DNA from: Vibrio maritimus
GTDB lineage: Bacteria > Pseudomonadota > Gammaproteobacteria > Enterobacterales > Vibrionaceae
DNA: 64,000 nt
Direction of reading: 5' to 3'
NCBI GenBank assembly: GCA_000755425.1
Contig: BBMT01000010.1
Coordinates: 124,001-188,000 of the forward strand
This document shows positions 1 to 8,318 of this stretch, piece after piece. Under the pieces are notes generated by a model. The model worked only from the letters and a program-made list of their open reading frames with translations. It ran no database searches and was not told the DNA's origin. A program made the position numbers and the translations under genes. How positions within the stretch are numbered: the first letter of the stretch is position 1; every line of letters starts with the position of its first letter.

Positions 1-2224
1 GCAAGAAGCTTTCGAGAATTCGTAGGTTAACGGGCTCATCGTCAGCAATGAGCAATACTGGACCATCAGGATTTTCAGGTAGTACTTCCTCTTCTTCTAG
101 AGCAAGCTCTGCGGATTCAGAAACTTGAAAATGACTCATTGAACAGGCTTTTGATTGCGCCTCAATTTCTTGCTGGGTAGCCAGTGGCAGCGTAAAGCTG
201 AACGTTGTGCCAACGTGTGGCTGACTGCTGACATACAGGGATCCACCCATGAGTTCGATAAGCTGTCGGCTAATCGAGAGGCCAAGCCCGGCACCTTGGC
301 GGTAGTGGCCAGAGTCGTGTCCTGCTTGTACTAGTGGCTCAAAAATGTGTTCAAGCTGCTGAGCTGGGATACCTTGGCCGGTATCGACCACTTGAACGCG
401 AATATGATCGCTCATGGCGGTCGCAGAAAGGACAATTTTGCCTTCGTTGGTATATTTAATCGCGTTGCCAAGCAAGTTGTAAAGCACCTGTTCAAGACGC
501 TGCGGATCGGCAGAAATCAATGGCAGAGGTTCAAGAACTTGGTTGATGATGCGGATTTTTTTGTCGCCGAGTAGATGGTTAGAGAGCTCAATGACCAGTT
601 GAGTTGTGCTGGTTAGGCTCAGAGCTTGGCGTTCGATATCAAGGCTACCATAGCGCATTTTGTGGTAATCGAGCAGATCATCAACCAAGCTTGCAAGACG
701 TTGGCCACTGTTGACGATGATATCCAGCTGGTACTTGTGATTGGCGCCAATGGGGCCATTGGCACCCGAAATCATTGCTTCGGCAATGCCAATCATGCCA
801 TGCAGTGGGGTACGCAGCTCATGCGATGTGGTAGCAAGAAATTCATCTTTGAGTTTGTCGGCCAGCTGTAACTCTTCGTTTTGTTTTTTGATGATCGCAA
901 GGCTTTGTTCTAGCTCTTGGTTTTGACTTTTGATGAGTTCAATCTTGTCCTTGATTGAGCGGCGCATACGTTCAAAACTGAGTGCAAGGCGACCAATTTC
1001 ATCGGCGCGTTCCAAACTAATTATCGAAGGGTCAAGGTCGCCGCCAGATGCGCGCTCTGCAGCCCAAGTAAGCTTCAGTAGCGGTGATGTAATGAAGTTC
1101 GATAGGTAGTGTGATGCAATGACTACGACAACAATCGCGGTCAACATAGCGACCACAAATAAGGTTTCTAGCTGATTAACACTGGCAAATGCAATGGCCT
1201 CAGGCGTTTCTACAACCAATGCCCAATGGGTTGTGTTGAGCGCGATAGGCGCGAAGGCGGCGAAGTACTTTTCACCTAATGCACTTTGGTAGCGACTGAC
1301 ATCGGTGATGCCTGATAAGGCTTCGGAGATCACGGTATTACTATTAGCAATAGTCTCCTCGGTTAAGCCAAGAATCTTCGCCGAGTGGTCGCTTCCCACC
1401 AAGAGAACGTTGATGTCTTGAGGCGTTCCATCGGTAATCAGTTTAGTAATACCGCTAATTGGCAGTCGGAACATCGCGTAACTGTGTAAGTAACCTTGCT
1501 GGATGATTGGAGCGCCCACCCATGCATATTGCTTACCTTCATATTCGGCAAAGTCCGAGACGATGACAGGCGTGTATTCTTCGTTCTCTTTGCGTTTGAG
1601 CTTTACTTCCGATGCAAGGCGCGCGAACGTCTCGCCTAAGACGCGAGTCGAGTAGCTGCCGGTTTCGAGGTTAGTGCCGAAGTAATCGAATTTGTACACC
1701 GAGTAGGTCACGTTACCCGCTAAGTCGACCAAGATGATGTCATCGAAATCTGAGCGCTTTAAGTGCTCCATAAAGGCTCGGTGGTAACGTTTGTGTAGTA
1801 AGCGATAGCGTTCACTGCCGACGTAACTACTGGAGTCGGGGAGTATAGTGGTTTTCACTTGGTCACCGGAGCCAAGAATATAACGCTCTTGAGCATGTCG
1901 GCGGGCTTGCTCAATATCGTCGCCAAGGCTTTGGAATGCATTGACTAGACCGTAGAAACGACCGCCACTGGCAAAAGCAAGCTCGGAGCGAACAAAGCCC
2001 ATGACTTCAGACTCTTGAGCATTAAAGTAATCGACGATCTGCTGCTTTTTAGTATCGCGTAGTGAGACGAGGTGAGAGGTGCTTTGGTCACGAAGGTCTT
2101 GGCTATGTGCGTTAAGAAAGAAAAGCGCAATGATAGTGAGTGGCGTAATACTGAGCACCAAAAACGCCATCATTAGGGTGTTTTGCAATCGTTTAAATTT
2201 CTGTTTGCGACGCAGCTTCAACAT
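1..2224 (-). CDS. chiS: Hybrid sensor histidine kinase ChiS, chitin catabolism regulator (3' end outside window)
   Basis: Reading frame is open from the ATG at 2224 to the window edge, about 741 codons. Seen: a TM segment at about residues 14–36, a periplasmic domain, TM2 at about 354–376, a HAMP linker, a coiled coil, then HisKA with the phospho-acceptor in SHELRTPLHG at H468. The ATPase boxes follow (N box near 585, DTGQGIP near 617, GAGLGLS near 642). A receiver domain begins at about 721 with VLLIADDEP. Known: ChiS of V. cholerae is a membrane hybrid kinase that senses chitin oligosaccharides through a periplasmic binding protein and activates chitinase and competence genes. Its kinase histidine is H469, one residue away from this one. 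The receiver aspartate and the C-terminal DNA-binding domain would lie beyond position 1. The neighbours (rsmC, hemL, erpA) support the assignment. A different orphan hybrid kinase is possible but less likely. Confidence 0.87.
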   Translation of the reverse strand, partial: MLKLRRKQKFKRLQNTLMMAFLVLSITPLTIIALFFLNAHSQDLRDQSTSHLVSLRDTKKQQIVDYFNAQESEVMGFVRSELAFASGGRFYGLVNAFQSLGDDIEQARRHAQERYILGSGDQVKTTILPDSSSYVGSERYRLLHKRYHRAFMEHLKRSDFDDIILVDLAGNVTYSVYKFDYFGTNLETGSYSTRVLGETFARLASEVKLKRKENEEYTPVIVSDFAEYEGKQYAWVGAPIIQQGYLHSYAMFRLPISGITKLITDGTPQDINVLLVGSDHSAKILGLTEETIANSNTVISEALSGITDVSRYQSALGEKYFAAFAPIALNTTHWALVVETPEAIAFASVNQLETLFVVAMLTAIVVVVIASHYLSNFITSPLLKLTWAAERASGGDLDPSIISLERADEIGRLALSFERMRRSIKDKIELIKSQNQELEQSLAIIKKQNEELQLADKLKDEFLATTSHELRTPLHGMIGIAEAMISGANGPIGANHKYQLDIIVNSGQRLASLVDDLLDYHKMRYGSLDIERQALSLTSTTQLVIELSNHLLGDKKIRIINQVLEPLPLISADPQRLEQVLYNLLGNAIKYTNEGKIVLSATAMSDHIRVQVVDTGQGIPAQQLEHIFEPLVQAGHDSGHYRQGAGLGLSISRQLIELMGGSLYVSSQPHVGTTFSFTLPLATQQEIEAQSKACSMSHFQVSESAELALEEEEVLPENPDGPVLLIADDEPVNLRILESFL

Positions 2225-2469
2225 GGGGAAAAGTTTCTCTCACTCAATCAACTAGACACTCTTAACCTTGCCAATTTATAGACTTATTTTTTATTGGCAA
2301 GTAAGTGACGGGTAAAGCGTGTGGGGACACACAAAATTACCGTTTGATTGTTGGATTTGTAAGAAATTACCGGGACTTAGGTGGAGGAACGCGCCACTTG
2401 GTGCTAGCTCATTAGGCTAGAGCTGAATGGCGCGATGAATTGGGGTCTCGAGAGCCTGATTTTAGATAG
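2225..2469. other. Intergenic region between rsmC and chiS
   Basis: No gene is seen. It should hold the chiS promoter, but no clear -35/-10 pair stands out on the minus strand. An imperfect two-part hairpin lies at 2391–2433: outer arms GCGCCA/TGGCGC (2391–2396 and 2428–2433) and an inner CTAGC/GCTAG pair (2404–2408 and 2416–2420). It sits just downstream of rsmC but has no T-run, so it is not a standard intrinsic terminator. Confidence 0.5.
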
Positions 2470-3491
2470 TTATTTTGCAGCGTGATAAATGGCAAATTTA
2501 CGGTTTTTAGCCACCGTCTCACAATGACCAAACTGCTGCTCAATAATCGGCGGATATTTGAGAAAACTGTTGGCGACAATCCAAAGTTGGCCTTGTTTGT
2601 TCAGATGCTTAGGGGCATCAGACAGTAGGGTTTCTGTCGCGGAGTAACTGGTGTCGAGCCCAGCATGAAAAGGTGGATTGCTGACGATAAAATCAAAATC
2701 GTTGCTGATATCGGAATACACATCAGAGGCAAAAACCTCACCCGATAATCCATTGGCAGCGAGAGTTTGCTTACTTGATTCAATAGCAAACGCGTTAATA
2801 TCACATAGGTTAAGTTTACTCGTTGGGTTCTTCAGCCCATATAAGCACCAATGATGCCTGCGCCACAACCAAAGTCGAGCACTTTGCCTGTTAGTTCTGG
2901 CAGGTTATTGAGCAGCAGTTGAGTGCCATGGTCGAACTCACCGTGGCTAAATACCCCAGGTAGGCTCTTCACTGTGATGGCAATGCCATTGAGCTCCACA
3001 TGGTAAGTCTTGAACTGACTTTGTAAATCAAACGAATCAGGAGCTTGTTGGCAAATGCCCCAATAAAATGAGCAGCGTCTAGCAGAGTCGTATTTGTTGA
3101 TAGGGCCATAGGTGGCAAACATTTTCTCAATGCTTTTTACGCCCGAGCGATTTTCACCTACCACCACGATTTCGGTCTCATTGCCAAGTGCTGCCAGTGA
3201 CATATGCAGTAGCATTTGAGCTTCTGCCTTTGCCTTTGGCCAGTAAAGTAAGACCATGTCTGCATCGATATCTGCCGGTAGCGACGCGCCAAATAGGGTG
3301 TCGATTTTCGATGACGATTGCAGTGAACGATAGGTAATGTAGTTGCTGGTGAACACCGTTACTTTGTCGCAGTGGCGGCTAAGTTCAATCGGGAAGCTAT
3401 CTTCTATTTCGCCAATGACCAACACACGTTTTCCGGCAAAATACTCTAGTTGTCGTTGTGCAATTTGACTGGGTGCGATGTAGCTTGCCAT
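2470..3491 (-). CDS. rsmC: 16S rRNA m2G1207 methyltransferase RsmC (frameshifted)
   Basis: RsmC methylates the exocyclic amine of G1207 in 16S rRNA of the 30S subunit, using S-adenosylmethionine. The product would be about 340 aa, matching the E. coli length. The N-terminal half is the degenerate domain typical of RsmC. The catalytic half has the SAM motif VLDFGCGAGIIG and the amino-methyltransferase motif NPPFHAG. The frame breaks near 2841, directly after the SAM motif, and resumes one base off, which fits one missing base. The C-terminal part then reads without interruption to the stop. The ATG at 3491 opens the only start that gives a full N-terminal domain. The gene is separate from perM by about 65 bp and may be co-transcribed with it. 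Confidence 0.88.
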
Positions 3492-3557
3492 GGCGATGTT
3501 TCTCTCGAAATAAAAAGGGAGGCGATTCTCTCACAAACCCCTCCCTGAAAAAAGACT

Positions 3558-4643
3558 CTAGCTTCTATCTTGGCCATCAAGGAATTCTTTGAACTCCTCT
3601 TCATACATGTTGAATAAGACCATGGTAATCGCGAAGATCAGCGGGCCGTAGATTAGGCCGATAAGACCAAACAAATGAATACCACCAAGTAGTGAGAAGA
3701 AGATCATTAGCGTATTCATTCCTGCACTACCTTGCATCAGAAGTGGGCGCAGTACGTTATCAATTGAGCCAACCACGGCGATACTCCAAACAGCCAAGAA
3801 TAGTCCCCAACCAGTGTCACCGGTGATCAAAAGATACGCGGTAGCGGGAATCCAAATCAGCGCTGTACCCACCACAGGAATGAATGAAGCAAAGCCCATC
3901 ATTGTGCCCCAGAAAAGTCCTGGGAACCCTGCCATCCACATACCAAAGCCGCCAGCAGCACCTTGTGCGATTGCGGTTAAAAACGAGCCCATGACTGCAG
4001 ACTTGGATACTTTTTCAATTTCACTTAACAGGCGGTCTTCTTGGCTACGAGAAAACGGCAAAATATGACGGATTGCTGCGATGAGTTTGTCGTGATCGCG
4101 CAGTAGGAAGAACAACACAAACAACATCAAGAAGAAATTCATCAAGAAGTTAGTAGCATCGCCAAGAATTTTTGCGCTCATGGCAACCAAGTTGGAGCCA
4201 AGAGAGGTGGCAAATTCCGCCGCTTTTTGAGCGATATCTTGCGGATTAATGGCATCGAAAGGTAGGTACTCGTTGACGAAATCAAGACCCGTGACTACCC
4301 AAGGATGGGCGATAACTTCTTGAATGCCGCCGCCGGTCACCCATTGGTACATGTTCTGGGAGAAGACGGATCCTTGTTGGACAATTGCGCTAAAGACCAG
4401 CATGAGTGGCATGACAATGATAAAGGTCAGTACGATGCAAGAGAGCAAGGCAACAATGTTTTTGTGCTTAGGGAGCTTTCTCTCAATCCACTCATGGATA
4501 GGAAACATCAATAGTGACAAGATAAATGCCATGACAATGGAGTTGATGTACGGTTCCACTAGGAGATAGCAGGCAAACGCGGCAAAGAGTAGGGCAACAA
4601 TCAGTACCCAGTGGCTGGCCGTCACGTTCATTTTGTTGTTCAC
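3558..4643 (-). CDS. AI-2E transporter family (PerM/YdiK-like) membrane protein
   Basis: A 361-residue polytopic inner-membrane protein. Hydrophobic stretches are visible near residues 12–60, 65–90, 155–180 and through most of 210–345, as in the UPF0118/AI-2E transporter family. Members have been linked to export of small molecules (autoinducer-2 in TqsA, ions in others), but the substrate here cannot be read from sequence. The C terminus is short, charged and cytoplasmic-looking. A second upstream ATG-like start is absent; the chosen ATG at 4643 precedes a hydrophilic MNNKMN leader and the first helix. It is divergent from the 40-residue peptide gene at 4794 and shares a 150-bp intergenic region with it. 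Confidence 0.8.
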   Translation of the reverse strand: MNNKMNVTASHWVLIVALLFAAFACYLLVEPYINSIVMAFILSLLMFPIHEWIERKLPKHKNIVALLSCIVLTFIIVMPLMLVFSAIVQQGSVFSQNMYQWVTGGGIQEVIAHPWVVTGLDFVNEYLPFDAINPQDIAQKAAEFATSLGSNLVAMSAKILGDATNFLMNFFLMLFVLFFLLRDHDKLIAAIRHILPFSRSQEDRLLSEIEKVSKSAVMGSFLTAIAQGAAGGFGMWMAGFPGLFWGTMMGFASFIPVVGTALIWIPATAYLLITGDTGWGLFLAVWSIAVVGSIDNVLRPLLMQGSAGMNTLMIFFSLLGGIHLFGLIGLIYGPLIFAITMVLFNMYEEEFKEFLDGQDRS

Positions 4644-4724
4644 GGAGTTTCCTTTTTACTGGAAGTGTAGATGCTACATCGTCATTGTTCGACAAACGCT
4701 GACAGACATAAGCAGTGTTGGTCA

Positions 4725-4730
4725 TATAAT
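4725..4730 (+). promoter_or_regulatory. Candidate -10 box upstream of the 40-residue peptide
   Basis: A perfect TATAAT lies at 4725–4730, 64 bases before the ATG at 4794. No good -35 is present at 16–18 bp spacing; CTGACA occurs 20 bp upstream. The site is therefore tentative. Confidence 0.3.
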
Positions 4731-4793
4731 GGACGTAAATCTTTGAGTGATCAATTTAAAATCTTGTCAGTTCTGAGGCAGTAGGAGAGTTCG

Positions 4794-4916
4794 ATGGGGT
4801 GTTGTAACGGTGACAAAAACTGTGGGCAAAGCAAGAAAAAAACACGACCAATTCCCTGGTTTTCAATCACGATTGGGCTTTTGGTGTTGCTGGTGATATT
4901 CAACTGGCAGGCGTAA
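4794..4916 (+). CDS. 40-residue Cys-rich single-pass membrane peptide, unknown function
   Basis: Reads ATG to TAA at 4914–4916, 40 residues. It starts MGCCNGDKNCGQSKKK, then about 16 hydrophobic residues (ITIGLLVLLVIF region) and ends NWQA. A good ribosome binding site, AGGAGA at 4783–4788, sits 5 bases from the ATG. An intrinsic terminator begins 11 bases after the stop. Together these suggest a real monocistronic small gene between perM and hemL. Three cysteines (C3, C4, C10) near a basic stretch and a single TM helix suggest a membrane-anchored peptide with metal-binding or redox potential, but that is inference. I do not recognise a named family. Confidence 0.62.
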   Translation: MGCCNGDKNCGQSKKKTRPIPWFSITIGLLVLLVIFNWQA

Positions 4917-4926
4917 AAGATGGAAT

Positions 4927-4954
4927 AAAAAAGGCTGATATGCTCAGCCCTTTT
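4927..4954. terminator. Bidirectional intrinsic terminator between small peptide gene and hemL
   Basis: GGCTGA and TCAGCC arms around a TATGC loop, flanked by an A-run on the left and a T-run on the right, so it can end transcripts from both sides. It serves the peptide gene (+) and hemL (-). Confidence 0.85.
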
Positions 4955-4981
4955 CTCAATTTCTTAGACGTTAACTCTCGA

Positions 4982-6274
4982 TTATGCTTCTTGAGCAAGC
5001 ATCGCAAAGCAGCGGTCTGCGGCTTCAAGCGTCGCATCGATCTCTTTCGAGCCGTGAGCCAATGACGTAAAGCTTGCTTCAAATGCTGATGGTGCCAGGT
5101 AAACACCGTGATCTAGCATTAGGTGGAAGAAGCGCTTGAATCGCTCTACGTCGCATTTCGCGACATCTTCGTAGCAAGTGATGGTTTCTTGGTCGGTAAA
5201 GAAGAAACCGAACATACCGCCTACTTGGTTAACCACCAATGGGATGCCGTGTTTGTCTGCCAGAGACTTAAAGCCATCTGCTAGGTGCTTAGTTTTTTGA
5301 GCAAGGCGCTTTTCGTTGCCTTCTTCAGAAAGTAGTGTCAGACATGCAAAGCCAGCCGCCATCGCAATTGGGTTACCAGACAAGGTACCTGCTTGATACA
5401 CAGGGCCTGTTGGTGCGATGTGCTGCATCACCTCTTTACGGCCACCGAACGCGCCAACTGGCATACCGCCACCAATGATCTTACCAAGCGTCGTTAGGTC
5501 AGGCTTGATGTTGTAATATGCTTGCGCGCCGCCTTGTGCAACACGGAAACCAGTCATAACTTCATCAAAGATTAGCAGCGCGCCTTCGTCATCACAGATC
5601 TGACGCAGGCCTTCGTGGAAGCCTTCAACGGGTGGAATACAGTTCATGTTGCCTGCAACAGGCTCAACGATGATACAAGCGATTTCACCTTTGTTTGCTT
5701 CGAATAGCGCTTTTACAGACTCAAGGTCGTTGAAACGTGCTGTTAATGTGTACTTAGCAAAGTCAGCAGGTACGCCTGGTGAGCTTGGCTGACCAAGTGT
5801 TAGTGCGCCAGAGCCAGCTTTTACTAGTAGACTGTCAGCGTGGCCGTGATAGCAACCTTCGAATTTGATGATCTTGTCACGACCTGTGTAGCCACGAGCG
5901 AGGCGGATAGCACTCATGGTCGCTTCTGTACCTGAGCTCACCATGCGTAGCTGTTCCATAGAAGGCACCAGCTTGCGAACCAGCTCTGCCATGTTGATTT
6001 CCATTTCAGTTGGTGCACCAAAGCTAAGGCCACGCTGAGCTGCATCGATCACAGCATCACGAATCACTGCGTGGTTGTGACCAAGGATCATTGGACCCCA
6101 TGAACCTACGTAGTCGATGTAGGCTTTACCATCAGCATCAAACATCAATGGACCATCGGCACGTTCAACGAAAATAGGTGAGCCACCAACGCCGTTAAAG
6201 GCACGAACCGGAGAGTTAACACCACCAGGGATGGTCTGTTGCGCTTTTTCATACAGCTCTGCTGATTTGGTCAT
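4982..6274 (-). CDS. hemL: Glutamate-1-semialdehyde 2,1-aminomutase
   Basis: HemL is a PLP enzyme that converts glutamate-1-semialdehyde to 5-aminolevulinate, the C5-pathway precursor of haem and other tetrapyrroles. The product is 430 aa from the ATG at 6274 (MTKSAELYEKAQ). The frame is open 16 codons further upstream, but this ATG has a GAGGAA ribosome site five bases before it and matches the family N terminus. The PLP lysine is K265 in TLGKIIGGGMP, the same number as in E. coli. The substrate-binding region GSGTEATMSAIRLARG-type motif and FDEVMTGFR are present. The gene stands alone, divergent from erpA. Confidence 0.96.
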   Translation of the reverse strand: MTKSAELYEKAQQTIPGGVNSPVRAFNGVGGSPIFVERADGPLMFDADGKAYIDYVGSWGPMILGHNHAVIRDAVIDAAQRGLSFGAPTEMEINMAELVRKLVPSMEQLRMVSSGTEATMSAIRLARGYTGRDKIIKFEGCYHGHADSLLVKAGSGALTLGQPSSPGVPADFAKYTLTARFNDLESVKALFEANKGEIACIIVEPVAGNMNCIPPVEGFHEGLRQICDDEGALLIFDEVMTGFRVAQGGAQAYYNIKPDLTTLGKIIGGGMPVGAFGGRKEVMQHIAPTGPVYQAGTLSGNPIAMAAGFACLTLLSEEGNEKRLAQKTKHLADGFKSLADKHGIPLVVNQVGGMFGFFFTDQETITCYEDVAKCDVERFKRFFHLMLDHGVYLAPSAFEASFTSLAHGSKEIDATLEAADRCFAMLAQEA

Positions 6275-6591
6275 GGAAAGTTCCTCTTTGCTTGTTCGGA
6301 CCAAGTGTGCTGCATTGTACATCTACAAATCGAATCGAGAAGTGTTTTGAGCACATTTTCTCATATTGGTACGAGTTTTAGGTACATCTCTACTAATTTG
6401 AGTTTGTCTAATACTTGAACGAAGCACTCAGGTATTAGATAATCACCGACAATAACTTTACAAAATACAATGATGCTCGGCTAAGTATTGAGCGCTGTTA
6501 ATTCATCGCCGCTTGTTTTGAACACTAGGGTTAGCAATAGTCTTAGTTAGTGCAAACAAGCGTTTGAGGCAGAGTAGCAAGAGAGGTTCCC
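6275..6591. other. Divergent hemL–erpA intergenic region
   Basis: 317 bases without a gene. It must hold the promoters of both hemL (-) and erpA (+). The most visible element is the strong inverted repeat at 6407–6439, listed separately. A TACAAT on the minus strand at about 6316–6321 could be a hemL -10, but its -35 is poor. I do not see a confident erpA promoter. Confidence 0.5.
6407..6439. repeat. 12-bp inverted repeat (hairpin or operator) between hemL and erpA
   Basis: Left arm TCTAATACTTGA (6407–6418), 9-base loop, right arm TCAGGTATTAGA (6428–6439). All 12 positions pair with one T·G wobble. No T-run follows, so it is not a terminator on either strand. It could be an operator or a structured 5' leader of erpA. 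Confidence 0.75.
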
Positions 6592-6933
6592 GTGAGTGAT
6601 GTAGCTATTCCATTAAATTTTTCTGAGGCAGCGGCGACGCGTGTTAATGCGTTGATCGCAGAAGAAGAAAACCCAGAGCTTAAGCTTCGTGTATACATCA
6701 CCGGTGGTGGCTGTAGTGGTTTTCAGTACGGTTTTACCTTTGATGAGAGCGTTAACGACGGTGATACTACTATCGAAAAGTGTGGTGTGACGTTGGTTGT
6801 CGACCCTATGAGTTTGCAATACCTGGTTGGCGGCACAGTCGATTATACCGAAGGCCTTGAGGGTTCACGCTTCTTCGTTGATAACCCGAATGCGACAACA
6901 ACTTGTGGTTGTGGTGCATCGTTCAGCGTGTAG
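6592..6933 (+). CDS. erpA: Iron-sulfur cluster insertion protein ErpA
   Basis: A-type carrier that delivers Fe-S clusters to apo-proteins, in E. coli including IspG/IspH and respiratory enzymes. The product is 113 aa, one less than in E. coli. The three cluster-ligand cysteines are present: C41 in GGGCSGF and C105/C107 in CGCGASF. The start is GTG at 6592, preceded by a GAGAGG ribosome site; no ATG gives a full N terminus. An intrinsic terminator follows 23 bases after the stop, so the gene is monocistronic. Confidence 0.96.
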   Translation: MSDVAIPLNFSEAAATRVNALIAEEENPELKLRVYITGGGCSGFQYGFTFDESVNDGDTTIEKCGVTLVVDPMSLQYLVGGTVDYTEGLEGSRFFVDNPNATTTCGCGASFSV

Positions 6934-6956
6934 CTCGAAAGAACATAGTTGAAGAG

Positions 6957-6984
6957 AGGCGGACATCGAGTTCGCCTTTTTTTT
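6957..6984 (+). terminator. Intrinsic terminator of erpA
   Basis: 8-bp stem (AGGCGGAC with GTTCGCCT, one G·T pair), 5-base loop, then eight Ts. Confidence 0.92.
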
Positions 6985-7200
6985 ATCTGGAATATCGGTG
7001 AGGTTAAAAAAACTGCACTAATAAGCAAAATGAATGTTATCTACAAAAAGGGTTTTTGTTACACTCGAGTAAGTAGTCAGCGCACAGTATCTGACAGAAA
7101 GTTGTCGTTTAGCGATTGATTATTCGTAGTTTTTAAACCGGATGCTGCTCTGCTTCGTAGAAGGTCGGCAGTGTCGGATTACAATAATAGGGAAATTATT

Positions 7201-8309
7201 ATGCCAACTACTCAACGTGGCAACTTTCTATCCAAACGTCCTTGGTTAATCTCTTTGGTGTGCGTCGTAGCACTCTCTACTTGGCTTGGTCTTGGGGTCT
7301 TAAAGGCTGAAGAAGCGCCAAGTCAGAAAAAAGAACAAATCATTCCACTCGCCCGAGTGGTTTATCAAGAATTCAGCGCAGAAAAGATCGATAAGAAGAT
7401 CGACTTATATGGTCGTACTGCACCCGATCGCACAGCTCGATTGGGCGCTGAAATCGCCGGCAAGATCATCAAACTCAATGTCGAGAAAGGCGATGAGGTG
7501 AAGCAGGGGCAGGCGATTGCACAAATAGACAAAGGCGATCTCAATATTCAATTGGAGCGTGCTCAGGCGATGCTCAACGTTAGACAACAAGAATTTAATG
7601 CATCCAAGTCTTTGAAAAGTAGAGGCTGCAAGGTGAGGTGGCTTACTCGACCGCTGCTGCTAATCTCACTGAAGCTAAAGCGATGGTGAGTGCAGCGAAG
7701 CTTGCACTGCGTAATACCACGGTAACAGCTCCGTTTACTGGCATCGTCGACCATTTGTCGATTGAACTGGGTGATTTTGTCGGAGTTGGCGACCCGGTAG
7801 CGACGCTTATTGATTTGGACACCCTAGTCATTGAAGCGGATGTCAGTGAACGTCATATTCAAAAACTCACGCCAAACCAAACCTCTACGATTCGTTTTGT
7901 TGGCGGCGAAGAAGTCACAGGTACGTTGCGTTACATCTCTCGCGTTTCATCTGTTTCAACCAATACCTTCCCGATTGAAATTGCTGTGCCGAATCCAAAT
8001 CAGAGCATTCCTGCGGGTGTCAGCGCTGAAGTGGAATTGGCATTGGATGAGCAACTGGCGATCAAAATCACGCCAGCCATGTTAGCACTGGATGAAATCG
8101 GCAACCTGGGCGTGAAGACGCTTAAAGACAATCATGTGGACTTTGTGCCCATTCAGTTGGTTAAGGCTGAGCAAGATGGTGTCTGGCTGACCGGGCTTGG
8201 CACTAAAAGTGACATCATCGTCCTTGGACAGGGTTTCGTTCGTCATGGCGATCAAGTCGAGGCTATCAGTGTCACTGAGGCCAATCAAATCGCAGAACAG
8301 CAGCAGTAG
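7201..8309 (+). CDS. RND efflux periplasmic adaptor (membrane fusion) subunit (frameshifted)
   Basis: Periplasmic adaptor that links an inner-membrane RND pump to an outer-membrane channel. Repaired length is about 369 aa. An N-terminal hydrophobic segment (PWLISLVCVVALSTWLGLGV) anchors or exports it. The barrel-sandwich halves are visible (LGAEIAGKI…VEKGDEVKQGQ and TVTAPFTGIVDHL), followed by a beta-barrel domain. The frame breaks near 7629 and resumes one base off, fitting one missing T in a TTG codon (SRG-LQGEVAYS). Of two possible starts, the ATG at 7201 (MPTTQRGNF) has an AGGGA ribosome site and is preferred over 7171. It is 9 bases from the pump gene and forms an operon with it. Position beside erpA resembles V. 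cholerae vexE, but I have not confirmed orthology. Confidence 0.85.
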
Positions 8310-8318
8310 GGAGGCCGC

